A stretch of 64,000 nt of DNA from Phosphoribacter sp037045045. GTDB taxonomy: Bacteria; Actinomycetota; Actinomycetes; Actinomycetales; Dermatophilaceae. Location of the stretch: the NCBI GenBank assembly GCA_037045045.1, contig JBAOHL010000004.1:62001-126000 (forward strand), given 5' to 3'. The notes under the pieces are model-generated. The model ran no database searches, was not told where the DNA came from, and saw only the letters and a list, made by a program, of their open reading frames with translations. The position numbers were made by a program, and so were the translations under genes. Shown in pieces: positions 34,714 to 42,782 of this stretch (its first letter is position 1; each line of letters opens with the position of its first letter).

Positions 34714-34774
34714 GATTCGAACCCCCAACCTTCTGATCCGTAGTCAGATGCTCTATCCGTTGAGCTACGGGCGC
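34702..34774 (-). tRNA. tRNA-Arg (ACG)
   Basis: Cloverleaf read on the minus strand: acceptor GCGCCCG/CGGGCGC, D-arm AGCTCAACGGATAGAGC, anticodon stem-loop CTGACTACGGATCAG with anticodon ACG, and T-arm GGGGGTTCGAATCCC. CCA is not encoded. The gene is intact although the insertion sequence lies 3 bp from its 3' end, because the target duplication restored the acceptor and T-stem. Confidence 0.96.
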
Positions 34775-35072
34775 TGGTCAGTGGCACCGCGCTGAAAGCC
34801 CGCGGCACCGGGGAGCCAGCGTACCGGCATACCCCAGCGGCCAGGTAATCCACGGCCCCACGCCACCCTGCGCGAGCCCGTGTGAGTCGACTCACCAGGA
34901 CGACGCCCACTCCCCGTTCCCAGCCCCCCGGAGGCAGGGATACCGTGGACACAACCGAGGCGCTCCACGCGACGACAGCTCGAGCATCGGCCCGGTTGTC
35001 GTCTGCCAGAGCGCCCGGACTTCACAGGACGCTGCGATGGCCTGGGCGCCGATCGCCGGGAAAGGGATGCTG
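34775..35072. other. Intergenic region before pckG
   Basis: About 300 bp between tRNA-Arg and pckG with no supportable gene. It contains the promoters of both. GGGAAAGGG at its right end is the pckG ribosome site. One copy of CGGCATAC is present near 34826. Confidence 0.5.
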
Positions 35073-36869
35073 ATGAGCACAACGCACAAGGCCTTGGCAG
35101 CGTGGGTCGACGAGGTCGCCGCCATGACCAAGCCGGACAAAATCCACTGGGTCACCGGCACGAAGGACGAGATCGACAGCCTGGCCCAGGTGCTCGTCGA
35201 CAGCGGCACCTTCACGCGGCTCAACCCGGAGAAGAAGCCCAACAGCTTCTACTGCGCCTCGGACCCCAGCGATGTCGCCCGCGTCGAGGACCGCACCTTC
35301 ATCAACTCCGAGTCGCAGGACGACGCCGGCCCGACCAACCACTGGATGGCCCCGGCCGAGATGAAGAAGATCATGACCGGTCTCTACGACGGGTGCATGA
35401 AGGGCCGGACGATGTACGTCATCCCCTTCGTCATGGGCCACCTCGACGCCACCGTCCCGATGTTCGGCGTCGAACTCACCGACTCGGCATACGTCGTCGT
35501 CAACATGAACATCATGGCCCGCATCGGCAACAGCCCCCTGCACAAGATGGAGGAGCTCGGGGCCGACTTCGTCAAGGGCCTGCACTCCGTGGGTGCCCCG
35601 CTGGAGCCGGGCCAGGCCGACGTGCCGTGGCCGTGCAACGACACGAAGTACATCACCCACTTCCCCGAGACCCGCGAGATCTGGTCCTACGGCTCCGGCT
35701 ACGGCGGCAACGCCCTGCTCGGCAAGAAGTGCTACTCGCTGCGCATCGCCTCGGCGATGGCGCGGGAGCAGGGCTGGATGGCCGAGCACATGCTCATCCT
35801 CAAGCTCACCGCCCCCGACGGCGACGTCAAGTACATCGCCGGGGCGTTCCCGTCGGCGTGCGGCAAGACCAACCTCGCGATGATCGAGCCGACGATCCCC
35901 GGCTGGAAGGCCGAGATGATCGGTGACGACATCGCGTGGATGCGGTTCGGGCCGGACGGCCGCCTGTATGCCGTGAACCCCGAGTTCGGTCTCTTCGGGG
36001 TGGCCCCGGGCACCGGCATGCACACCAACGCCAACGCGATGCGCACCATCGACCAGGGCAACTCGGTGTTCACCAACGTCGCCCTCACCGACGACGGCGA
36101 CGTGTGGTGGGAGGGCATGACCAAGGAGACGCCGGCGCACCTGACCGACTGGAAGGGCCGTAGCTGGACGCCGGACAACGGCGAACTGTCCTCGCACCCG
36201 AACAGCCGGTTCACCACCCCGGCCAGCCAGTGCCCGATGCTCGCCGAGGAGTACAACAGCCCCGACGGCGTGCCGATCGACGCCATCCTGTTCGGCGGTC
36301 GGCGGGCCTCAACGGTGCCGCTGGTCTACGAATCGCGTAACTGGGTCCACGGAACGTTCGTCGGCGCGACGCTCTCGTCGGAGACGACGGCGGCGGCGGC
36401 CGGAGCGGTCGGCGTGGTCCGCCGCGACCCGATGGCCATGTTGCCGTTCATCGGCTACCACGCCGGCGACTACATGGACCACTGGATCGAGATCGGCAAG
36501 CAGGCCGACGAGTCCAAGCTCCCGCGGATCTTCCAGGTGAACTGGTTCCGCAAGGACGCCGACGGACACTGGCTGTGGCCGGGATACGGCGAGAACTCCC
36601 GCGTCCTCAAGTGGGTCGTCGAGCGCCTCGAGGGCAAGGTCGACGCCGTCGAGACCCCGGTCGGGCTGGTGCCCAAGGTCGAGGACATCGACACCGCCGG
36701 GCTGGACATGCCGGTGGAGGACGTCGAGAAGGCGCTCGCCGTCAACGTCGAGGACTGGCGCAAGGAACTGCCGATGATCCAGGAGTGGTTCGACAAGTTC
36801 GGCGACAAGCTGCCGGTGCAGTTGCGCGCCGAGCTCGACGGGCTCAAGGAACGCCTCTCGGCCGGCTGA
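35073..36869 (+). CDS. pckG: Phosphoenolpyruvate carboxykinase (GTP)
   Basis: 598 aa from ATG 35073 (MSTTHKALAAWVDEVAAMTK), chosen over two upstream ATGs by the GGGAAAGGG site. The P-loop GAFPSACGKTNLAM near residues 265-278, the metal-site segment MIGDDIAWMRFG, and the GTP-type YGGNALLGKKC loop identify the GTP class. It converts oxaloacetate to PEP (gluconeogenesis or anaplerosis), which would be needed for growth on C2 or amine carbon supplied by the catabolic genes in this window. Monocistronic. Confidence 0.97.
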   Translation: MSTTHKALAAWVDEVAAMTKPDKIHWVTGTKDEIDSLAQVLVDSGTFTRLNPEKKPNSFYCASDPSDVARVEDRTFINSESQDDAGPTNHWMAPAEMKKIMTGLYDGCMKGRTMYVIPFVMGHLDATVPMFGVELTDSAYVVVNMNIMARIGNSPLHKMEELGADFVKGLHSVGAPLEPGQADVPWPCNDTKYITHFPETREIWSYGSGYGGNALLGKKCYSLRIASAMAREQGWMAEHMLILKLTAPDGDVKYIAGAFPSACGKTNLAMIEPTIPGWKAEMIGDDIAWMRFGPDGRLYAVNPEFGLFGVAPGTGMHTNANAMRTIDQGNSVFTNVALTDDGDVWWEGMTKETPAHLTDWKGRSWTPDNGELSSHPNSRFTTPASQCPMLAEEYNSPDGVPIDAILFGGRRASTVPLVYESRNWVHGTFVGATLSSETTAAAAGAVGVVRRDPMAMLPFIGYHAGDYMDHWIEIGKQADESKLPRIFQVNWFRKDADGHWLWPGYGENSRVLKWVVERLEGKVDAVETPVGLVPKVEDIDTAGLDMPVEDVEKALAVNVEDWRKELPMIQEWFDKFGDKLPVQLRAELDGLKERLSAG

Positions 36870-36993
36870 TCTCGTCGGTCACCATCGCGAGGGGGGCTGC
36901 GGCGTATGCCGTGGCCCCCTTCGCGTGCCCGAGGTGGCCCGCGCGCGCTTGGCCTTGTTGGTCGGGGCAGGTGGCCCAACCGGCCGCGCCGCC

Positions 36994-37461
36994 CTATTGC
37001 CCCGTGCCACCCTGTTGCCCTGTGCCTCCTTGTTGGCCGGTGCCTCCTTGTGGTCCGGCGCCGCCCTGCGGTCCGGCGCCGCCCTGCGGCTGGCGGCTCT
37101 GCCCCGGCGCGCCCCCGAAGCCGCCGCCTTGTCCCGGACCGAACCCGCCGCGCCCACCTGGCCCGCCCTGGTCGGACGGTGCGCTGATGCCGTTCGGCGT
37201 AGCCGCAGCCGCAGCGATCGCCCCCACCCCGCTCAGCCCCACCACGCCCGCTGCCACCAGTGCGGTGGTCTTCCCGCTCCACCGGCCCCGAGGGCCCGTG
37301 GGATCGGTCGTCCCTGCCGGGCTCGGCGGGTTCACCAGAGCGGTCGCACCAGAGGACGCGGCGGCGCCTGCCTGAGCCGGCGTGGCGCTCGTCGTGGGCT
37401 CGGTGATGTTGGCCTCGGGGAAGCTGGCCTCGGGGAAGCTGGCCTCGGGCAGGTCGGACAC
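36994..37461 (-). CDS. Single-span membrane protein with tandem PEASF and GGxGxQ repeats
   Basis: 155 aa from GTG 37461, with GGAAGAGG upstream. The N-terminus has three tandem units (PEASFPEASFPEAN), a Thr/Ala/Pro-rich region, then one membrane helix (TTALVAAGVVGLSGVGAIAAAAA near residues 65-87), and a Gly/Gln/Pro-rich C-terminal tail of GGAGPQ/GGTGQQ repeats. The tail is probably extracytoplasmic and disordered. It is divergent from a two-component system followed by an ArnT-like glycosyltransferase whose own tail has a similar Gly-rich insert. I do not recognise the family. Both repeat sets could change length by slippage. Confidence 0.7.
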   Translation of the reverse strand: MSDLPEASFPEASFPEANITEPTTSATPAQAGAAASSGATALVNPPSPAGTTDPTGPRGRWSGKTTALVAAGVVGLSGVGAIAAAAATPNGISAPSDQGGPGGRGGFGPGQGGGFGGAPGQSRQPQGGAGPQGGAGPQGGTGQQGGTGQQGGTGQ

Positions 37462-37625
37462 GGCATACCTCTTCCGGATGGTCGGGCCGCCAGCTTCGGC
37501 AGAGGACCTGTGCCCGTGCTGTGCTCGCCATGTCCCCAGGTGATGACCCCGCCGGCAATCGTTCACAGAAACACCACAGCAAAGGCACATCAGCTTCTCA
37601 TGGGCTTCCATGGACAATCGCCGAT
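37462..37625. promoter_or_regulatory. Divergent promoter region of the repeat protein and the response regulator
   Basis: About 160 bp between divergent starts. It includes a locally AT-richer stretch (TTCACAGAAACACCACAG near 37561) with CACAG direct repeats, a plausible site for an OmpR-type regulator controlling its own operon and the divergent gene. Confidence 0.4.
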
Positions 37626-38363
37626 ATGAACCGCAAGCCGGCTGCCCCCCTCAAGCTGCAGCGCCCCGACGGCACGCCCCCGCGTGTCCTCGTCGTCGAC
37701 GACGAGGCCAATCTCACCGAACTGCTCGGGATGGCCTTGCGCTACGAGGGGTGGGAGGTGCGCTCAGCCGCGACCGGGATGGCCGCTGTGCGGGCCGCGA
37801 GAGACTTCGAACCCGACGCGGTCGCCCTCGACATGATGCTCCCCGACATGGACGGCCTCGAGGTCTTGCGGCGGATGCGCGAACACAACGACCGCATCCC
37901 CGTGCTGTTCCTCACCGCACGCGACGCCGTCGAGGACCGGATCGCCGGCCTCACCGCTGGAGGCGACGACTACGTCACCAAACCGTTCAGCCTCGAGGAG
38001 GTCGTCGCCCGGCTCCGCGCGCTGATGCGCCGGACGGTGCTCGTCGCGCAGGACGAGGACGACTCCCTGCTCGTCGTCGGGGACCTCACCCTCGACGAGG
38101 ACTCCCACGAGGTCACTCGGGGCGGGGCGCAGATCCAGCTCACCGCGACAGAGTTCGAGCTGCTGCGCTACCTCATGCGCAATCCCAAGCGGGTGTTGTC
38201 CAAGGCGCAGATCCTCGACCGGGTGTGGAACTACGACTTCGGCGGCCAGGCCAACGTCGTCGAGCTGTATATCTCCTACCTACGCAAGAAGGTCGACGCC
38301 GGACGCGACCCGATGATCCACACGATGCGGGGAGTCGGCTACGTCCTCAAGCCGGCGAGCTGA
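37626..38363 (+). CDS. OmpR-family response regulator
   Basis: 245 aa from ATG 37626. The receiver domain has VVDDEAN, phospho-Asp in ALDMMLPDMDG near residue 70 and the Lys in YVTKPFSLEE. The C-terminal winged helix ends VVELYISYLRKKVDAG and GVGYVLKP, as in MprA/TcrA-like actinobacterial regulators. The kinase gene follows 9 nt after the stop. Candidate targets are the divergent repeat protein and the downstream envelope glycosyltransferases. Confidence 0.92.
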   Translation: MNRKPAAPLKLQRPDGTPPRVLVVDDEANLTELLGMALRYEGWEVRSAATGMAAVRAARDFEPDAVALDMMLPDMDGLEVLRRMREHNDRIPVLFLTARDAVEDRIAGLTAGGDDYVTKPFSLEEVVARLRALMRRTVLVAQDEDDSLLVVGDLTLDEDSHEVTRGGAQIQLTATEFELLRYLMRNPKRVLSKAQILDRVWNYDFGGQANVVELYISYLRKKVDAGRDPMIHTMRGVGYVLKPAS

Positions 38364-38372
38364 CGAGCCGGT

Positions 38373-39971
38373 ATGCCGTCGCAATTCGACCCGAGCGCCG
38401 CCCCGGAGGTGGGCGGCGAGCCCGCGCCGACTGGCCGGCGGCGAGGGCGCCTCGACGTCTCCGGGTGGCCGTTGCGTGCCAAGCTCGTCGCCTCGATGCT
38501 CGGCCTGTTCACGGCAATCAGCCTGATCACCGCCCTGGCTTCCGTCGTCGCCCTCAACCAGTTCCTCACCGGCCAGACCGACGACCAACTGCGCACCTCT
38601 CTCGGGCGCTTCGTCGCGACCCCCGACGGACGGCTGCCCGATACCGACATCGGCCGCCGCGGCCCCGGCAACGAAGGCCTGCTCGCGACCCTCGCCGGTG
38701 ACTTCGGTGTCGGGTTGGCCACCGCGAACAACGGCCAGCGGGTCTCGCTCACCGCGGATCAGCTCAACCAGCTCGACGCGGCCAGCCTCGGCCGAGACGC
38801 GAAGACCGTCGACCTGGGTCCGGACCTCGGCACGTACCGGGTCATGGCCGCCACGGCCCCGACGCGCAGCGGCACCGCCGTGACGATCATCGTCGGCCTG
38901 CCGACCGAGCCACAGGAGCGCACCCTGCACGCGATCACGCTCGCGGCCGGCACCACCGGGCTGCTCGGCCTGCTCGTCATGGGACTGGCCGGCGGTTGGC
39001 TGGTCGAACGCAACCTGCGACCGCTCAAGAGGGTAGCCGCCACGGCGACCCGCGTGTCCAAGCTCCCGCTCGCGTCGGGAAAGGTCGCGCTCGCCGAACG
39101 GGTCGCCGACGCCGACACCGACCCGCGCACCGAGGTCGGTCAGGTCGGCGCGGCCCTCAACGACCTGCTCGACCACGTCGACAGCGCGCTCAACGAGCGC
39201 CACCGCAGCGAGCAGCGGGTCCGTCAATTCGTGGCAGACGCTTCACACGAACTGCGCACGCCGTTGGCCTCCATCCGAGGGTATGCCGAGCTCACCCGCC
39301 GCGAGCGCGAACCCGTCCCCTCGTCGGTGAGCCACGCCCTCAGCCGCGTCGAGTCCGAGGCCACTCGGATGTCCTCGCTCGTCGACGACCTGCTGCTCCT
39401 CGCCCGAATCGACGCCGGTCGCCCCCTCGACGTCGACGAGGTCGACCTGTCCGAACTCGTCGTCAACGCGGTGAGCGACGCCCATGCGGCCTCGCCCGAC
39501 CACACCTGGGCGCTGTCCCTGCCCGAGGACCCGGTGACGGTGCGCGGGGACTCGGCCCGGCTGCACCAGATCGTCGCCAACCTTCTCGGCAACGCTCGGG
39601 TGCACACCGTGCCTGGGACGATCGTGCGCACGAGCCTCGCGCGCGAGGGCGACCTCGTGCGGATCTCCGTCCACGACAACGGTCCAGGAGTCCCCGACTC
39701 GCTGCAGCAGAACGTCTTCCAGCGATTCGCCCGCGGCGACACCTCGCGAAACCACACCGCTGGCAGCACCGGCCTCGGGCTGTCGATCGTCGCAGCCGTC
39801 GCCCAGGCCCACGGTGGGTCCGTCGACATGTCCAGCCGGCCCGGCGACACGACCTTCTCGGTCCTGCTGCCCAACGGCCGGACGGCTCGCCCTACGGGGT
39901 CGGCAGGCGAGGTCGGACCGGCCCCGCTGGACGCCACCGCTCAGCCCTCCCCGGCGACGTCGGCGAGCTGA
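38373..39971 (+). CDS. Sensor histidine kinase with HAMP domain
   Basis: 532 aa. Membrane helices near residues 40-65 and 190-213 flank an extracytoplasmic sensor of about 125 residues, followed by HAMP. The DHp box VADASHELRTPLASIRGYAEL carries the phospho-His near residue 294. ATPase motifs are LLGNARVH (N box), DNGPGVP and TGLGLSIV. It pairs with the regulator directly upstream. The signal is probably in the envelope. The ATG at 38373 contains a copy of the GTATGCCG octamer. Confidence 0.92.
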   Translation: MPSQFDPSAAPEVGGEPAPTGRRRGRLDVSGWPLRAKLVASMLGLFTAISLITALASVVALNQFLTGQTDDQLRTSLGRFVATPDGRLPDTDIGRRGPGNEGLLATLAGDFGVGLATANNGQRVSLTADQLNQLDAASLGRDAKTVDLGPDLGTYRVMAATAPTRSGTAVTIIVGLPTEPQERTLHAITLAAGTTGLLGLLVMGLAGGWLVERNLRPLKRVAATATRVSKLPLASGKVALAERVADADTDPRTEVGQVGAALNDLLDHVDSALNERHRSEQRVRQFVADASHELRTPLASIRGYAELTRREREPVPSSVSHALSRVESEATRMSSLVDDLLLLARIDAGRPLDVDEVDLSELVVNAVSDAHAASPDHTWALSLPEDPVTVRGDSARLHQIVANLLGNARVHTVPGTIVRTSLAREGDLVRISVHDNGPGVPDSLQQNVFQRFARGDTSRNHTAGSTGLGLSIVAAVAQAHGGSVDMSSRPGDTTFSVLLPNGRTARPTGSAGEVGPAPLDATAQPSPATSAS

Positions 39972-40055
39972 CTCCACGCCGGGGGCCTGCCCTTCATCGC
40001 GATGGCCTGGCAGGCACACAGACGCAGCACAGCCACACGGTCGACCGTGGATGAC

Positions 40056-42137
40056 ATGACCGAGACCACCGTCCTGCCCCGGCTTGCCGGCGACCCCCTC
40101 GGCCCGGGCCACGGCCGGCCGTCGATCGTCTCGCCGGCCCCCCCGCCCTCCCGGCTGCGACTGATCTGGCGCGGCGCCGACGCCGATCCCGCGTGGGCCC
40201 GGCCGGCGCTGCTCGGGCTGCTCCTGACGACCCTGGGGTTCTCCCTGTGGAACCTCACGGCCAGCGGGTACGCCAACTCGTTCTACTCGGCCGCCGCGCA
40301 GGCCGGCTCGGCATCCTGGAAGGCCTTCTTCTACGGCAGCTCGGACGCGGCGAACTCCATCACCGTCGACAAGCCCCCGGCCTCGCTGTGGGCCATGGCC
40401 CTCTCGGTACGCCTGTTCGGCCTGTCCTCGTTCAGCATCCTGCTGCCCGAAGTCCTCATGGGAGTGGCATCGGTGGGCGTCCTGCACGCCACGGTGAAGC
40501 GGGCGTTCGGCGCGGCGGGCGGCCTGCTCGCAGGCGGCATCCTCGCTCTGACACCCATCGCCGTGCTGATGTTCCGCTTCAACAACCCCGACGCGCTGCT
40601 CACCCTGCTGATGACCCTCGCGGCGTGGGCGACGATGCGCTCCATCGAGCGATCCAGCCCGACATGGTTCGCCCTCGTCGGCGTGTTCATCGGCCTGGCC
40701 TTCCTCACCAAGACCCTGCAGGCCTTCCTCGTCGTCCCCGGGTTCGCCCTGGCCTACCTCGTCGCCGCAAACGTGTCGTTGCCCAAGCGCCTCTGGCATG
40801 CCGTGCTCGGCGGCCTGGCCATCGTCGCCTCGGCCGGGTGGTGGGTCGCCGTCGTCGAGCTGGTGCCGGCCGATCTGCGCCCGTACATCGGCGGATCGCA
40901 GACCAATTCGTTCCTCGAACTGACCTTCGGCTACAACGGCCTCGGCCGGATCAGCGGCAACGAGACGGGGTCGGTCGGTGGCGGCGGCGGCAACGGGGGC
41001 CAGTGGGGGGCCACCGGCCTCGGACGTCTGTTCAACGCCGACAACGGCGGCCAGATCTCCTGGCTCATGCCTGCTGCGGTCATCCTGTTGCTCGCCGGTC
41101 TGCTCTACCGGGCACGGGCGCCACGCACCGACGCCCGGCGCGCGGCATACCTCGCCTGGGGTTCGTGGTTCGTCGTCACCGCGCTGACCTTCTCGCTCAT
41201 GGCCGGGATCTACCACGCGTACTACACCGTGGCGCTGGCCCCCGCCGTTGCTGCACTCGTTGCCATGGGCGGCATCGAGGCCTGGCAGCGGCGCGAGCGC
41301 TGGACCGGTCGGGTCGTGCTCGCGGCGGCCATGGCGGTGACGAGCGGGTGGGGCTTCGTGCTGCTGTCCCGGACGACCACGTGGAACTCGTGGCTGCGAG
41401 TCGTCGTGCTGGCCCTCGGGATCGCCGCCGCGGCCGGTTTCGTCCTCGCCGATCGACTGCACCGGCGCGCCGTGCCGTTCGTCGCGGCGCTGGGAGTCAC
41501 CGCCGCACTGCTCGGCCCCACGGCCTACAGCCTGCAGACGGTCAGCGTCGGGCACTCCGGGTCCATCGTCACCGCCGGCCCGTCGGCGGGCGGCCAGGGC
41601 GGCCTCGGCGGGATTCCCGGCGGCACCGCGGGCGCACCCGGGCAGTTCGGTACGGCGCCGGGTGGCCTCGCCGGCGGTATGCCGGGTGCTCCCACTGCCG
41701 GGCCGAACGGCGGCGCAGGCGGCGCAGGCGGCGGGATGGGCGGGTTGCTCAACGCCTCGACCCCCAACACCCAGGTGGTCGCCGCCCTGAGCGCGAACTC
41801 CGAGAAGTACACCTGGGTGGCGGCGGCGGTCGGGTCGCAGAACGCGGCCGGGCTGCAACTGGGGACGGGGCTGCCCGTCATGTCGATCGGTGGATTCAAC
41901 GGCTCGGACCCGTCGCCGACCCTGGCCCAGTTCACGCAGTACGTCGCCGAGGGCAAGATCCACTACTTCGCGGTCGGCGGCGTCGGCGGCGGCGGGCAGA
42001 ACGGCGGCAGTGGCTCCTCGTCACAGATCTCCGCCTGGGTCGCCGCGAACTTCTCCAGCGTCACTATCGGCGGGTCGTCGTTCTACGACCTCACCAAGCC
42101 GTTGGCGACGGCCGCCACGACGACCACGGCGATCTGA
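40056..42137 (+). CDS. GT39-family (ArnT/PMT-like) membrane glycosyltransferase
   Basis: About 693 aa from ATG 40056. There are roughly twelve membrane helices; the first extracytoplasmic loop has the acidic/lipid-phosphate site (GYANSFYSAAAQAGSASWKA, then DKPPASLW), typical of ArnT and related mannosyltransferases. A Gly/Pro/Ala-rich insert (residues about 520-570) precedes a soluble C-terminal domain. It transfers sugar from a polyprenyl-phosphate donor to protein or envelope glycan. It follows a two-component system and is linked to a GtrA-like gene by a 1-nt gap. The start could also be GTG 40047. Confidence 0.87.
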   Translation: MTETTVLPRLAGDPLGPGHGRPSIVSPAPPPSRLRLIWRGADADPAWARPALLGLLLTTLGFSLWNLTASGYANSFYSAAAQAGSASWKAFFYGSSDAANSITVDKPPASLWAMALSVRLFGLSSFSILLPEVLMGVASVGVLHATVKRAFGAAGGLLAGGILALTPIAVLMFRFNNPDALLTLLMTLAAWATMRSIERSSPTWFALVGVFIGLAFLTKTLQAFLVVPGFALAYLVAANVSLPKRLWHAVLGGLAIVASAGWWVAVVELVPADLRPYIGGSQTNSFLELTFGYNGLGRISGNETGSVGGGGGNGGQWGATGLGRLFNADNGGQISWLMPAAVILLLAGLLYRARAPRTDARRAAYLAWGSWFVVTALTFSLMAGIYHAYYTVALAPAVAALVAMGGIEAWQRRERWTGRVVLAAAMAVTSGWGFVLLSRTTTWNSWLRVVVLALGIAAAAGFVLADRLHRRAVPFVAALGVTAALLGPTAYSLQTVSVGHSGSIVTAGPSAGGQGGLGGIPGGTAGAPGQFGTAPGGLAGGMPGAPTAGPNGGAGGAGGGMGGLLNASTPNTQVVAALSANSEKYTWVAAAVGSQNAAGLQLGTGLPVMSIGGFNGSDPSPTLAQFTQYVAEGKIHYFAVGGVGGGGQNGGSGSSSQISAWVAANFSSVTIGGSSFYDLTKPLATAATTTTAI

Positions 42138-42138
42138 C

Positions 42139-42591
42139 GTGAGCGCCCTGGTGGACTCCCAGCCCGCTCGGGGGAAGACCCTTCGTTCGGCGTGGCGGGG
42201 CGAGCTCGGACGGTTCGCCGTCGTCGGGGCGGCCTCGACCGTGGTCCAGTTGGGCCTGTTCGCCGCGCTGCACGTGGTGCTCGACGCTCAGCCCGCCAAC
42301 TTCGTGGCCCTCGTGCTCTCGACCGTGTTCAACACGAGCGTCAACGGGTCCTGGACCTTCCGCGAACGCCGTGGCACCGGCCGTCCCACGCTCGTCTCGC
42401 AGCTGCTGGCCCTCGGGGTCTTCGGGCTCACCTGGGCCGCGACCAGCCTGGCGCTGACGCTCGTCGACGCGGCCGTGCCGGACGCTTCACTCCTGCTGAA
42501 GATCCTCGCCGTGGCTGCCGGCACCGCCGCCTCGACCGTCGTGCGCTTCCTCGCCATGCGCCACTGGATCTTCGCCCGACCCGCGCAGTGA
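42139..42591 (+). CDS. GtrA-like four-helix membrane protein
   Basis: 150 aa from GTG 42139, one base after the stop of the glycosyltransferase. Four hydrophobic helices, the N-terminal RFAVVGAASTVVQLGLFAAL, and the FNTSVNGSWTFRERR motif identify the GtrA family, which helps flip polyprenyl-phosphate-linked sugars. It probably supplies the donor to the upstream GT39 enzyme. A hairpin follows 10 nt after the stop. Confidence 0.9.
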   Translation: MSALVDSQPARGKTLRSAWRGELGRFAVVGAASTVVQLGLFAALHVVLDAQPANFVALVLSTVFNTSVNGSWTFRERRGTGRPTLVSQLLALGVFGLTWAATSLALTLVDAAVPDASLLLKILAVAAGTAASTVVRFLAMRHWIFARPAQ

Positions 42592-42600
42592 CCCGCTGAC

Positions 42601-42637
42601 CCGAGACCCAATCCCCGTCCAGGAACGGGGGTCTCGG
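42601..42637 (+). terminator. Hairpin after the glycosyltransferase-gtrA operon
   Basis: CCGAGACCC and GGGTCTCGG form a 9-bp stem, with a further CCCCGT/ACGGGG pairing inside. No T tract follows. It separates the envelope operon from the PTS genes. Confidence 0.7.
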
Positions 42638-42782
42638 CGGGTCGGACGGCCAGGTGTGCCCATGCCGACGGCCAGCCCGACCGACGAGCCACCGGCGGGC
42701 GCCGCGGGGCTAGGCTGAGCGCACTCGAACGGCGCTCCCCCGTTGCGCGGATCAGGACGCCGTCACCCTCCAGGAGGCGTCC

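Noticed and set aside
34699..34774. Integrative element attached to tRNA-Arg (att site of an integrase)
   Set aside because: No tyrosine or serine integrase or phage genes are nearby. The duplication is explained fully by the insertion sequence.
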